Assembly (NCBI GenBank): GCA_900754805.1
Contig: CAAEEE010000019.1
Location: 1 to 6,000, forward strand
Source: Clostridia bacterium
GTDB taxonomy: Bacteria > Bacillota > Clostridia > Peptostreptococcales > Anaerovoracaceae
Direction: 5' to 3'
Length of the DNA stretch: 6,000 nt
Shown here in pieces: positions 1 to 5,834 of the stretch. Made by a program: the position numbers and the translations under genes. The notes under the pieces are model-generated. The model was given only the letters and a program-made list of their open reading frames with translations, had not been told where the DNA came from and did no database searches. The number at the start of each line of letters is the position of its first letter. Positions within the stretch are counted from its first letter, which is position 1.

Positions 1-476
1 AGAAGCTTCTTGATTTCTTCAGAGAAAACGACTTAACAGTAACATATGGCAGAATCGCGTGCCTGCGTGAAGACGGCGAAGACAGATCCCCGGTTCAGAA
101 ATCTGAGGGCTGGAATAATATGCTGATGCCGGTTAACAGCTATTCCGCTCAGATGATAGATGAGCTTGCTCCGCTTGAAAACGAAATTGTGGTAAATAAG
201 ACGACAGACAGCGTAACTACAGGTACAAATTATCTGACACTGCTCAGATTTATGGGCATTGAGACGGTAGTTGTAACAGGTATCGTTACCGATCAGTGCG
301 TTGCTTCTACAGTACGAGGTCTTGCCGATGATGGTTTCAAAGTAATATGCGTTGAGGATGCATGTGCTGCAGGAAGCATGGAGCTTCATGATGCAGAATT
401 AAAAATTATGAGCGTTATTTACTGCGATGTTATGAGTACTGATGAAACGATTGAGCTCATCAAGAAAAACCTTTAA
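1..476 (+). CDS. Isochorismatase-fold cysteine hydrolase, 3' part (5' end outside window)
   Basis: The reading frame is open from base 3, with 157 visible residues to the TAA at 474-476. The first ATG at 120 is internal: the upstream codons already encode family sequence (YGRIACLREDGEDRS). The family uses an Asp-Lys-Cys triad to hydrolyse amides, ureido compounds or vinyl ethers through a cysteine nucleophile in the cytosol. Seen here are the Lys (codon 198-200, in VVNKTTDS), the non-prolyl cis-peptide region (TGIVTDQC), the nucleophilic Cys (codon 297-299) and the downstream VEDACA motif. The N-terminal Asp would lie upstream of the window. NKT.DS..GTN and VTDQCV resemble the N-carbamoylsarcosine amidase/ureido-hydrolase-like side of the family more than nicotinamidase, but this is an impression from motifs. 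The permease gene follows after 69 nt with no terminator between, so co-transcription is likely. The exact substrate is unknown. Confidence 0.88.
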   Translation, partial: KLLDFFRENDLTVTYGRIACLREDGEDRSPVQKSEGWNNMLMPVNSYSAQMIDELAPLENEIVVNKTTDSVTTGTNYLTLLRFMGIETVVVTGIVTDQCVASTVRGLADDGFKVICVEDACAAGSMELHDAELKIMSVIYCDVMSTDETIELIKKNL

Positions 477-545
477 TCTATTTCATAATGTTATGACATG
501 AAGCTAAGTTATTTCTGGTTTAAATTATTTTTTTGAGGTGATACC

Positions 546-1907
546 ATGGGTGAAAAAGGAGCTACATTAGAACGAAGCCTAGGTTTTTGGCAGATATGGG
601 CCATAGGCGTAGGTTCCGTTGTAGGAGACGGAATATTTTTATATTTAGGTGAAGGAATATCTTTGGCAGGACCATCATCGTTAGTCGCATTTTTTATTGC
701 CGGTGTAATGCAGATGTTTGTAATGCTGGCGATGGGTGAGATAGCGGTAGGAATGCCGGCAGCCGGAGCAATGTCAGTATGGGTAGAAAAGTACCTAGGT
801 AAATTCTGGGGGTTACTATCAGGACTTACTTTTTCTGTAGGCTGGGTAATTCTGGGCGGTTCCATCAGTATTGCGATGGGACGCTTCACAGCTTACTGGT
901 GGCCGCTCGGCAATATAGAAATAGCTACAGTCGTATGGGCTATTTTATTCTTTACTATATTTGCGGTCATGAATATCATGGGGTCAGAGATCGCAGGAAA
1001 CAGTCAGCTCATATTGACTGTAATTCTTGTTGGTATCATGATTGCGTTCGGAGTAGTGGGACTCATAAAAGGCATAAATATGGAAAATTTCACACCGTTT
1101 ATGCCTAACGGTTTTAAAGGATTCACAGCAGCTATTCCTATTGCTACATTTGCATACATGGGAGCTGCTTGTCTATGCACATCAGGTGCAGAATGCAAGA
1201 ATCCGAGAGATCTCGGAAAGGCTTTGCTGTGGTCAAGTATAACTTTTATAGCTATATATACGATAGCTATGTTTGTAGTGCTGGGTACACTGGATTGGAC
1301 TGAGGCTTCTATGGATGTATCGGTATTTACAGTAGCGGCAGAGGTTCTTTTCGGACCTATTGGTGCAAGTATAGTAAACTTCGCGGCATGGCTGGCAGCG
1401 GCTACCTGCCTTATCATGGGCACACTTTTTACGCCGGCGCGTATCTTCTATGAAATGGCAAAGGAAGGCTATATGCCGAAGATCTTTGCAAAAATAAATG
1501 AAAAAACAAAGACTCCGGTTGCAGGACTTGTAATCATATGGATAGTAGGCGTTATAGGTGTTCTCTGTGCATATTTTGTTGGAGCCACAACATTTTATGT
1601 AAATCTGTGTAATCAGGCCGTTATAGCATGGTCACTTTCATGGGGACTTGCGATTATTTCGGGCATGAAGTACAGGAATGAAATGGGAGCAGAAAGAATC
1701 AAGACGGAAGTCGGTTGGTATCTGCCGGGATATCCGATCATTCCGGTGCTGGCACTGATCTGCATAGCGTACATATTATATCTCAGCCTTTATGATGTAT
1801 ATCAGTTCATAGGGCTTGGCATATGGTTCGGAATCTATGTGGTTTATTATCTTAATATCAAGAGAAAGATCGACAAGGGTCTCATCAGAAAAGATGTGCA
1901 GTTCTAA
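546..1907 (+). CDS. APC-superfamily amino acid permease
   Basis: This is a complete 453-residue integral membrane protein, normal length for the amino acid-polyamine-organocation superfamily (LeuT fold, about 12 helices, cation-coupled uptake at the cytoplasmic membrane). The start ATG is preceded by GAGGTGAT (535-542) at good spacing. TM1 carries the family's unwound-helix motif at residues 21-31 (GVGSVVGDGIF), followed by AGPSS at 41-45. Residues 64-85 (MGEIAVGMPAAGA...YLG) match the GE(L/M)A..P..G....Y segment after TM2. TM3 begins around residue 88. A conserved-looking cytoplasmic loop (TPARIFYEMAKEGYMPKIFAKINEKTKTP) precedes TM9, and the tail is basic (NIKRKIDKGLIRK). Asp28 inside the TM1 motif is unusual, because this position is normally small (Ser, Ala, Thr, Gly). 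Its place between a cysteine hydrolase and a PLP enzyme suggests that it imports their substrate. Specificity cannot be read from sequence. Confidence 0.93.
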   Translation: MGEKGATLERSLGFWQIWAIGVGSVVGDGIFLYLGEGISLAGPSSLVAFFIAGVMQMFVMLAMGEIAVGMPAAGAMSVWVEKYLGKFWGLLSGLTFSVGWVILGGSISIAMGRFTAYWWPLGNIEIATVVWAILFFTIFAVMNIMGSEIAGNSQLILTVILVGIMIAFGVVGLIKGINMENFTPFMPNGFKGFTAAIPIATFAYMGAACLCTSGAECKNPRDLGKALLWSSITFIAIYTIAMFVVLGTLDWTEASMDVSVFTVAAEVLFGPIGASIVNFAAWLAAATCLIMGTLFTPARIFYEMAKEGYMPKIFAKINEKTKTPVAGLVIIWIVGVIGVLCAYFVGATTFYVNLCNQAVIAWSLSWGLAIISGMKYRNEMGAERIKTEVGWYLPGYPIIPVLALICIAYILYLSLYDVYQFIGLGIWFGIYVVYYLNIKRKIDKGLIRKDVQF

Positions 1908-1930
1908 AGAATCAATTTTTCCAAAACATC

Positions 1931-1959
1931 GTGGGAGAGGACATTTTGCCTTCTCCCAC
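1931..1959 (+). other. Intercistronic hairpin between permease and PLP-enzyme genes
   Basis: The arm GTGGGAGA (1931-1938) pairs with TCTCCCAC (1952-1959), and GG (1939-1940) pairs with CC (1949-1950) across a one-base bulge, around an 8-nt loop. There is no T-tract after it, so it is not a standard rho-independent terminator. It could stabilise the upstream mRNA end or tune the permease-to-enzyme ratio. The structure is seen in the sequence; its role is inferred. Confidence 0.5.
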
Positions 1960-2008
1960 ATGCATATTAGACAGAACTATTCTTAAAATTGAAAGAAGTA
2001 AGGAATAA

Positions 2009-2016
2009 AAGGTGAT
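2009..2016 (+). promoter_or_regulatory. Ribosome binding site deciding the PLP-enzyme start
   Basis: AAGGTGAT complements the 16S rRNA 3' end and lies 4 nt before ATG 2021. The permease gene has the same arrangement, with GGTGAT ending 3 nt before its ATG. An in-frame GTG at 2012 (adding three residues) has a weaker TAAGGA upstream at 1999-2004, but it would place the start inside this better site. ATG 2021 is therefore preferred. Confidence 0.7.
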
Positions 2017-2020
2017 CAGG

Positions 2021-3364
2021 ATGAGTAAAAGTGAAGAATTATACAGGCGGGACGCAAAAATCTTGAGCAACATTCTCAAGCTGAGGTTTAACCCGTTTGT
2101 TGCCAAAAGAGGCGAGGGTACCTTGCTCTATGATGCGGATGGAAAAAAATATATTGATTTCAGTGCGAGCTGGGGGGTTATGAATACGGGATATAATCAT
2201 CCTCGTATAATAAAGGCAGTAACCGAGCAGATGAACAGGTTGTCCTTTGCAACCAACTGCTCCATAATGACAGAAGAAAGCATTCTGCTTGCGGAACATC
2301 TGACAGAGTTGTTACCGGGAGTCTTCGAGAAAAAAGTATGGTATGGTCACTCAGGTTCAGATGCCAATGAGTTCATCTCAAAGATTGTGCCTTTAGCAAC
2401 AGGACGCCCGCGGATACTGACCTTTGTCGGGGCATATCACGGACAGACTATGGGCTCCTATGCAATGTCGGGGCATCCTGCGCAGAGCCGATTCATAGGG
2501 GGAGGAAATGTAACGAAGATACCATATCCTTATTGCTATCGCTGTGCTTTTGAAAAAGACCCTGAGAATTGTGGACTTTTTTGCTTGAAATATCTCGAGG
2601 ACTATATTTTCAAGTCGGTGACATATCCGGACCAGGTAGGTGCAATCGTGGTGGAGGCTATTCAGTGCGACGGAGGCGATGTCGTACCGCCGGATGGATT
2701 TTTGAATCGTCTTGAGGAGATATGCAGAAGGCATGGCATTTACCTAATCATAGATGAAGTAAAAATAGGATATGGGCGCACAGGTAAAATGTTCGGTTTT
2801 GAAAATTCCGGAGTCGTCCCGGATGCGGTCATCATGGGGAAGCCAATGGGTTCAGGACAGCCGCTCAGTGCGGTAGTAGGACGAAAAGAATTGATGGATG
2901 CAGGAGTTGGCATGCATTTGTTTACTACGGCCGGAAACCCGGTAGCTTGTGCTGCGGGAATTGAGACCATAAAAATCATACAGGATGAAGCACTTGCGGA
3001 AAATGCAGAAAGAATCGGGAATTATCTGATAGCGGCATTGAGAGAGATGGCGAAGAAGTATGAGATCATAGGCGATGTACGAGGCAAAGGTTTGGTAATC
3101 GGTGTGGAGCTGGTAAAAGCAGGGGAAGAAAAAGAGCCTGCCGATGATCTGGCAGCTATGATCGTTTACAGAGCCTATGAGCTTGGATTGATACTTTACA
3201 GTGCCGGTATCTTCTCAAATGTATTGGAAATGACACCGCCGTTAGCATTGACAAAAGAACAGGCGGACGAAGCCTTGAGTATATTGCAGCAGGCCTTTGA
3301 TGATGTACTTGAGGGACGCTTTGATAAGAATAAACTCACGGAATTTGCAGGATGGAGTTCATAA
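2021..3364 (+). CDS. Class III PLP-dependent aminotransferase-family protein (transaminase or amino-acid racemase/epimerase)
   Basis: This is a complete 447-residue cytosolic fold type I PLP enzyme of normal length for the GABA/ornithine aminotransferase family. Visible active-site elements are the phosphate-binding SGSDAN at 111-116, the ring-stacking YHG at 139-141, the cofactor Asp in DEVKIGYGRTG from 245, and the Schiff-base Lys at 274 in MGKPMGSGQPLSAV. The C-terminal small domain begins around GDVRGKGLVIGVELVK. HLFTTAGNP at 299-307 replaces the H.(S/G)T(F/Y)GGNP typical of transaminases. I recall the same variant, together with S-G-x-PLSAV and a G(I/V)ELVK segment, in the Lactobacillus isoleucine 2-epimerase group, so racemase/epimerase activity is a real alternative. 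Four cysteines (172, 175, 184, 188) cluster in a Cys-x2-Cys-x8-Cys-x3-Cys pattern. The gene follows the permease by 113 nt and a hairpin, and is closed by a terminator at 3428. The substrate is unknown. Confidence 0.92.
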   Translation: MSKSEELYRRDAKILSNILKLRFNPFVAKRGEGTLLYDADGKKYIDFSASWGVMNTGYNHPRIIKAVTEQMNRLSFATNCSIMTEESILLAEHLTELLPGVFEKKVWYGHSGSDANEFISKIVPLATGRPRILTFVGAYHGQTMGSYAMSGHPAQSRFIGGGNVTKIPYPYCYRCAFEKDPENCGLFCLKYLEDYIFKSVTYPDQVGAIVVEAIQCDGGDVVPPDGFLNRLEEICRRHGIYLIIDEVKIGYGRTGKMFGFENSGVVPDAVIMGKPMGSGQPLSAVVGRKELMDAGVGMHLFTTAGNPVACAAGIETIKIIQDEALAENAERIGNYLIAALREMAKKYEIIGDVRGKGLVIGVELVKAGEEKEPADDLAAMIVYRAYELGLILYSAGIFSNVLEMTPPLALTKEQADEALSILQQAFDDVLEGRFDKNKLTEFAGWSS

Positions 3365-3427
3365 AACAGCGAAGTGTATCGAATCCTCTGAATATAAAAC
3401 GGTAAACTATCCGTGAAAGAAAAATTT

Positions 3428-3453
3428 ATGCCGTCTTCTAAGGCGGCATTTTT
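3428..3453 (+). terminator. Rho-independent terminator after the PLP-enzyme gene
   Basis: An 8-bp stem (ATGCCGTC at 3428-3435 with GGCGGCAT at 3442-3449, one T-G wobble) encloses the 6-nt loop TTCTAA and runs straight into five Ts (3449-3453). It lies 63 nt past the stop codon and separates the left module from the rplU promoter. Apart from a weak 4-bp inverted repeat near 3400, the stretch 3365-3427 shows nothing else. Confidence 0.85.
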
Positions 3454-3502
3454 GATATAAGAAAATATTAAGGAAATAATACGGGATTTTTTTCGAAAAA
3501 GC

Positions 3503-3531
3503 TTGACTTTTAGCTGTTTCGATGATATTAT
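3503..3531 (+). promoter_or_regulatory. Sigma-A type promoter of the rplU-rpmA(-obg) unit
   Basis: The -35 TTGACT (3503-3508) and -10 TATTAT (3526-3531) are separated by exactly 17 bp, and transcription should start near 3538. The region directly upstream is A/T-rich, with a perfect TTTTTCGAAAAA palindrome at 3489-3500 that could serve as an UP-like element. This fits strong constitutive expression of ribosomal proteins. It is the only near-consensus promoter I find in the window. Confidence 0.85.
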
Positions 3532-3537
3532 AACTGA

Positions 3538-3612
3538 GTTGAGCCGCGCAGAACGGGTAAGTAAGTTCCGAAATGAGTTTGGACACCCGCAATGGCGAGA
3601 CTGGATAGAGGA
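3538..3612 (+). ncRNA. L21-type ribosomal protein leader (candidate autoregulatory 5' UTR structure)
   Basis: Between the predicted transcription start and the rplU ribosome binding site lies a GC-richer, foldable leader. CGGGT (3554-3558) pairs with ACCCG (3585-3589) and encloses an inner bulged stem, GT-T-CC-G-AAA (3565-3573) with TTTGGAC (3578-3584), around a TGAG loop. GCC (3543-3545) may pair with GGC (3594-3596). The position directly before rplU, the size, and the pattern GAGCCGC...CGGGTAA...ACCCG...ATGGCGA fit the Bacillota L21 leader family, which is thought to bind L21 and limit rplU operon expression. Assignment is from position and remembered motif, not from a covariance search. 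Confidence 0.65.
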
Positions 3613-3624
3613 GGAGAAAAATTA

Positions 3625-4137
3625 ATGTACGCAGTAATTGAAACCGGTGGAAAACAGTACAGAGTACAGGAAGGCGATGTTATCACTGTTGAAAAGTTAA
3701 ATGCAGAAGCTGGTGATGTCGTAACTTTTGATAAGGTACTCGTATTAGGAGAAGGCAAGGATGTAAAAGTAGGAACGCCTTACCTTGACACTGCTGTAAC
3801 AGCTACAGTAGTAGAAAACGGAAAAGGTCAGAAGGTTATTATCTTCAAGTACAAGGCTAAGAAAGACTACAGAAAGAAACAGGGGCACAGACAGCCATAC
3901 ACAATGGTTAAGATTGAAAGCCTGACAGGCGAAGCTCCTAAGAAGGAAGCACCGAAGGCTGAAGCAGCTTGCGAAGCTGTAGTTGAAGAAAAAGCTGAAG
4001 CAAAACCTGCTAAGAAGGTTTCCGCTTCCATGAAGAAAGACGAATTAATTGCTTTTGCTAAAGAAAATAATATCGCTATCGATGAAAAAGCTACAAAGGC
4101 TGTAATCATTGAAGCGATTGAAGCAGCATTAAAGTAA
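3625..4137 (+). CDS. rplU: Large ribosomal subunit protein bL21 with a long C-terminal extension
   Basis: This encodes 50S subunit protein L21, which binds 23S rRNA. Residues 1-102 are a standard complete L21: the N-terminus [14 protein letters not shown] and the rRNA-binding signature [19 protein letters not shown] are intact. The protein is 170 residues long, against about 103 in most bacteria. Residues 103-134 form an Ala/Lys/Glu/Pro-rich linker, and residues 135-170 look like a small helical SAP/HeH or Rho-N-like module ([13 protein letters not shown]...[14 protein letters not shown]). ATG 3625 is chosen because it has AGGAGG at 3609-3614 and gives the conserved L21 start. An in-frame ATG at 3592 lies inside the structured leader without a ribosome binding site. 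rpmA follows after only 30 nt, leaving no room for the prp protease gene usually found here in Bacillota. Confidence 0.97.
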   Translation: MYAVIETGGKQYRVQEGDVITVEKLNAEAGDVVTFDKVLVLGEGKDVKVGTPYLDTAVTATVVENGKGQKVIIFKYKAKKDYRKKQGHRQPYTMVKIESLTGEAPKKEAPKAEAACEAVVEEKAEAKPAKKVSASMKKDELIAFAKENNIAIDEKATKAVIIEAIEAALK

Positions 4138-4167
4138 TTTATCTTATACGGTTAGGAGGTACTTTTT

Positions 4168-4428
4168 ATGGCAAGTAAAAAAGGTGTAGGTAGCTCTAAG
4201 AACGGTCGTGATTCCGAGTCCAAACGACTTGGACTGAAGGCCGGCGACGGTCAGTTCGTAAGCGCAGGCAGCATTCTTGTAAGACAGAGAGGAACAAAGT
4301 TCCACCCTGGTAACAATGTTGGCATCGGCGGAGATGATACTTTGTTCGCAAAGATCGACGGAGCAGTTAAGTTTGAAAGAAAAGACAAGACCAGAAAACA
4401 GGTCAGCGTTTATCCGAAAGAAGCTTAA
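4168..4428 (+). CDS. rpmA: Large ribosomal subunit protein bL27
   Basis: This encodes 50S subunit protein L27 (86 residues, normal length), whose N-terminal tail reaches toward the peptidyl-transferase centre. The signatures [30 protein letters not shown] and [12 protein letters not shown] are all present. AGGAGGT (4154-4160) lies 7 nt before the ATG. The protein begins MASKKGVG, which is the mature L27 N-terminus. Most Bacillota encode an extra leader peptide of about nine residues (of the type MLxLxLQFF) that is removed by the Prp protease. An in-frame TAG at 4153-4155, four codons before the ATG, rules out such a leader here. It is probably co-transcribed with rplU from the promoter at 3503, and a terminator follows 10 nt after the stop codon. 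Confidence 0.98.
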   Translation: MASKKGVGSSKNGRDSESKRLGLKAGDGQFVSAGSILVRQRGTKFHPGNNVGIGGDDTLFAKIDGAVKFERKDKTRKQVSVYPKEA

Positions 4429-4438
4429 TTCGATTTTT

Positions 4439-4473
4439 AGACCCTGTACATAGTTTGCACAGGGTCTTTTTTT
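4439..4473 (+). terminator. Terminator or attenuator between rpmA and obg
   Basis: A perfect 9-bp stem (AGACCCTGT at 4439-4447 with ACAGGGTCT at 4459-4467) with an 11-nt loop is followed by seven Ts (4467-4473). It has all the marks of an efficient rho-independent terminator on the + strand. The obg ribosome binding site begins at 4476, so obg has no separate promoter after it. Partial read-through would give high L21/L27 and low Obg from one promoter. Confidence 0.9.
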
Positions 4474-4491
4474 GCAAAGGAGGTTTCCATT

Positions 4492-5796
4492 ATGTTCGTA
4501 GACAGAGCCAAAATATATATTAAGTCAGGCAAGGGCGGCGACGGGGCTGTAACTTTCAGAAGAGAGCCTTACGTTCCGGAAGGCGGTCCGGACGGTGGTG
4601 ACGGTGGCAGAGGCGGCGATGTTATTTTCATGGCAGACCGCAATCTCAGAACGCTCATGGACTTCAAATACAAGAAAAAATATGAAGCAGAGGCAGGCCA
4701 AAACGGCATGAAAAAGAAGCGTTTCGGCAAGGCAGGCGAGAACCTTATCATCAAAGTTCCGCTCGGCACGGTTATTATCGACGAGGTTAGCGGTCTTGTG
4801 ATGAAGGACTTAACCGAGGATGGCGAATCTTTTGTGGCTGCAAAAGGCGGCAGAGGCGGCAGAGGGAATACGAATTTTAAAAATTCGGTAAGACAGACGC
4901 CAAACTTCGCGGAAGCAGGCGGCGCGGCGAAAGAGCGAAATGTCATTTTGGAGCTGAAGCTGATTGCGGATGTGGGTCTGGTAGGGTTTCCAAATGTTGG
5001 TAAATCTTCGCTCTTAGCGGTCGCAACAAGTGCGCAGCCGAAGATTGCAAACTATCATTTTACGACGATTGACCCGAATTTGGGCGTGGTTCAGATTTAT
5101 GACAGCAGCTTCGTAATGGCCGATATTGCGGGGATTATTGAAGGGGCGAGCGAAGGTCTAGGCATGGGATTTAAATTTCTTAAGCATATTGAAAGAACCA
5201 AGGTGCTGATTCATGTAGTCGATGTTTCGGGAAGCGAAGGACGAAATCCGATCGAGGACTTTGATAAAATCAATAAGGAGCTTGAGGCGTACAGTCCGAG
5301 AATTTTAAAAAAACCGCAGCTTGTCGCGGCGAATAAAATCGATATGATAGATGAGGACGATCCACAGTATTTGGAATTCAAAAAGTATGTGGAAGAGCAG
5401 GGCTATCGAGTCTTTCCGATGTCCGCGCCGCTGAATCTGGGTGTTCATGAGATTCTGAGTGCCGCACTTCAGGAATTGAAGCGCATTGAAGAAAATCCAG
5501 AGCTTGCGGAAGAAGATACGACAGAGTACTTTGATTTCGAGTCGGAAGATAACGATCCGACTTATCGCGACATTGAGTGCAATTACAACGAAGCAGAGGA
5601 TGTTTATGAGCTTAGCGGCAAGCAGCTTTCCAAGATATTCAAGTCTACGAATTTCAACGATATGGGTTCCCTTAGATACCTTTACAAATATATCGAGAAG
5701 AAGGGTGCCATTGAGGAGCTGAAGGAAATGGGCCTTGAGGAAGGTGACACCATCCGGATTGAAGATTATGACCTTGAATTTTGGGACGAATTTTAA
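4492..5796 (+). CDS. obg: Obg/CgtA GTPase
   Basis: This is a ribosome-associated, essential P-loop GTPase of the Obg family, involved in 50S assembly and growth or stress control. It has 434 residues, typical of Bacillota Obg. It contains the glycine-rich Obg fold (about 1-158, with GKGGDG, GGPDGGDGGRGGD and GGRGGRGN), the G domain (about 159-330) and a C-terminal OCT domain (about 350-434). G motifs: G1 GFPNVGKSS at 165-173, G2 FTT at 190-192, G3 DIAG at 211-214, G4 NKID at 281-284 and G5 SA at 311-312. G3 has Ala where Obg usually has Pro (D.PG), and G1 ends in Ser-Ser rather than Ser-Thr. Both changes are conservative and the enzyme looks functional. AAAGGAGGT (4476-4484) lies 7 nt before the ATG. 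Transcription must come by read-through of the terminator at 4439-4473 or from an unseen internal promoter. The stop is followed directly by another terminator. Confidence 0.97.
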   Translation: MFVDRAKIYIKSGKGGDGAVTFRREPYVPEGGPDGGDGGRGGDVIFMADRNLRTLMDFKYKKKYEAEAGQNGMKKKRFGKAGENLIIKVPLGTVIIDEVSGLVMKDLTEDGESFVAAKGGRGGRGNTNFKNSVRQTPNFAEAGGAAKERNVILELKLIADVGLVGFPNVGKSSLLAVATSAQPKIANYHFTTIDPNLGVVQIYDSSFVMADIAGIIEGASEGLGMGFKFLKHIERTKVLIHVVDVSGSEGRNPIEDFDKINKELEAYSPRILKKPQLVAANKIDMIDEDDPQYLEFKKYVEEQGYRVFPMSAPLNLGVHEILSAALQELKRIEENPELAEEDTTEYFDFESEDNDPTYRDIECNYNEAEDVYELSGKQLSKIFKSTNFNDMGSLRYLYKYIEKKGAIEELKEMGLEEGDTIRIEDYDLEFWDEF

Positions 5797-5804
5797 AATA
5801 CGAG

Positions 5805-5829
5805 AAAAACACCGTTTTCGGTGTTTTTT
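5805..5829. terminator. Rho-independent terminator after obg, potentially bidirectional
   Basis: AAAAACACCG (5805-5814) and CGGTGTTTTT (5819-5828) form a perfect 10-bp stem around a TTTT loop. The right arm ends in six Ts, so it terminates obg 8 nt after the stop codon. The left arm starts with five As, giving a T-tract on the minus strand too, so it could also end a convergent transcript. From here to base 6000 I see no + strand gene. Confidence 0.88.
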
Positions 5830-5834
5830 GCATA

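Noticed and set aside
120..476. ATG at 120 as the true start of the cysteine hydrolase
   Set aside because: The frame is open and family-like back to base 3, and there is no good ribosome binding site before 120; the gene is cut by the window edge.
477..545. Separate promoter or terminator between the hydrolase and permease genes
   Set aside because: The spacer is A/T-rich, but no paired -35/-10 with proper spacing and no stem longer than a few bases was found.
1004..1423. 139-codon minus-strand frame opposite the permease
   Set aside because: It is antisense to a well-supported membrane protein, with no ribosome binding site or motif of its own.
1960..2008. Promoter for the PLP-enzyme gene (TAAAAT at 1984-1989)
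   Set aside because: No acceptable -35 hexamer lies 16-18 bp upstream, so the -10-like match is probably chance in A/T-rich DNA.
2012..2020. GTG 2012 as start of the PLP-enzyme gene
   Set aside because: It falls inside the better ribosome binding site for ATG 2021. It cannot be fully excluded because TAAGGA at 1999-2004 is also usable.
3592..3627. ATG 3592 as rplU start
   Set aside because: It lies within the structured leader, lacks a Shine-Dalgarno sequence and would add a non-conserved 11-residue prefix to a protein whose conserved start is MYAVIE.
4569..4946. 125-codon minus-strand frame, Pro/Phe-rich
   Set aside because: It is the mirror of the glycine-rich Obg domain; its composition is explained by GGC/GGN codons read in reverse.
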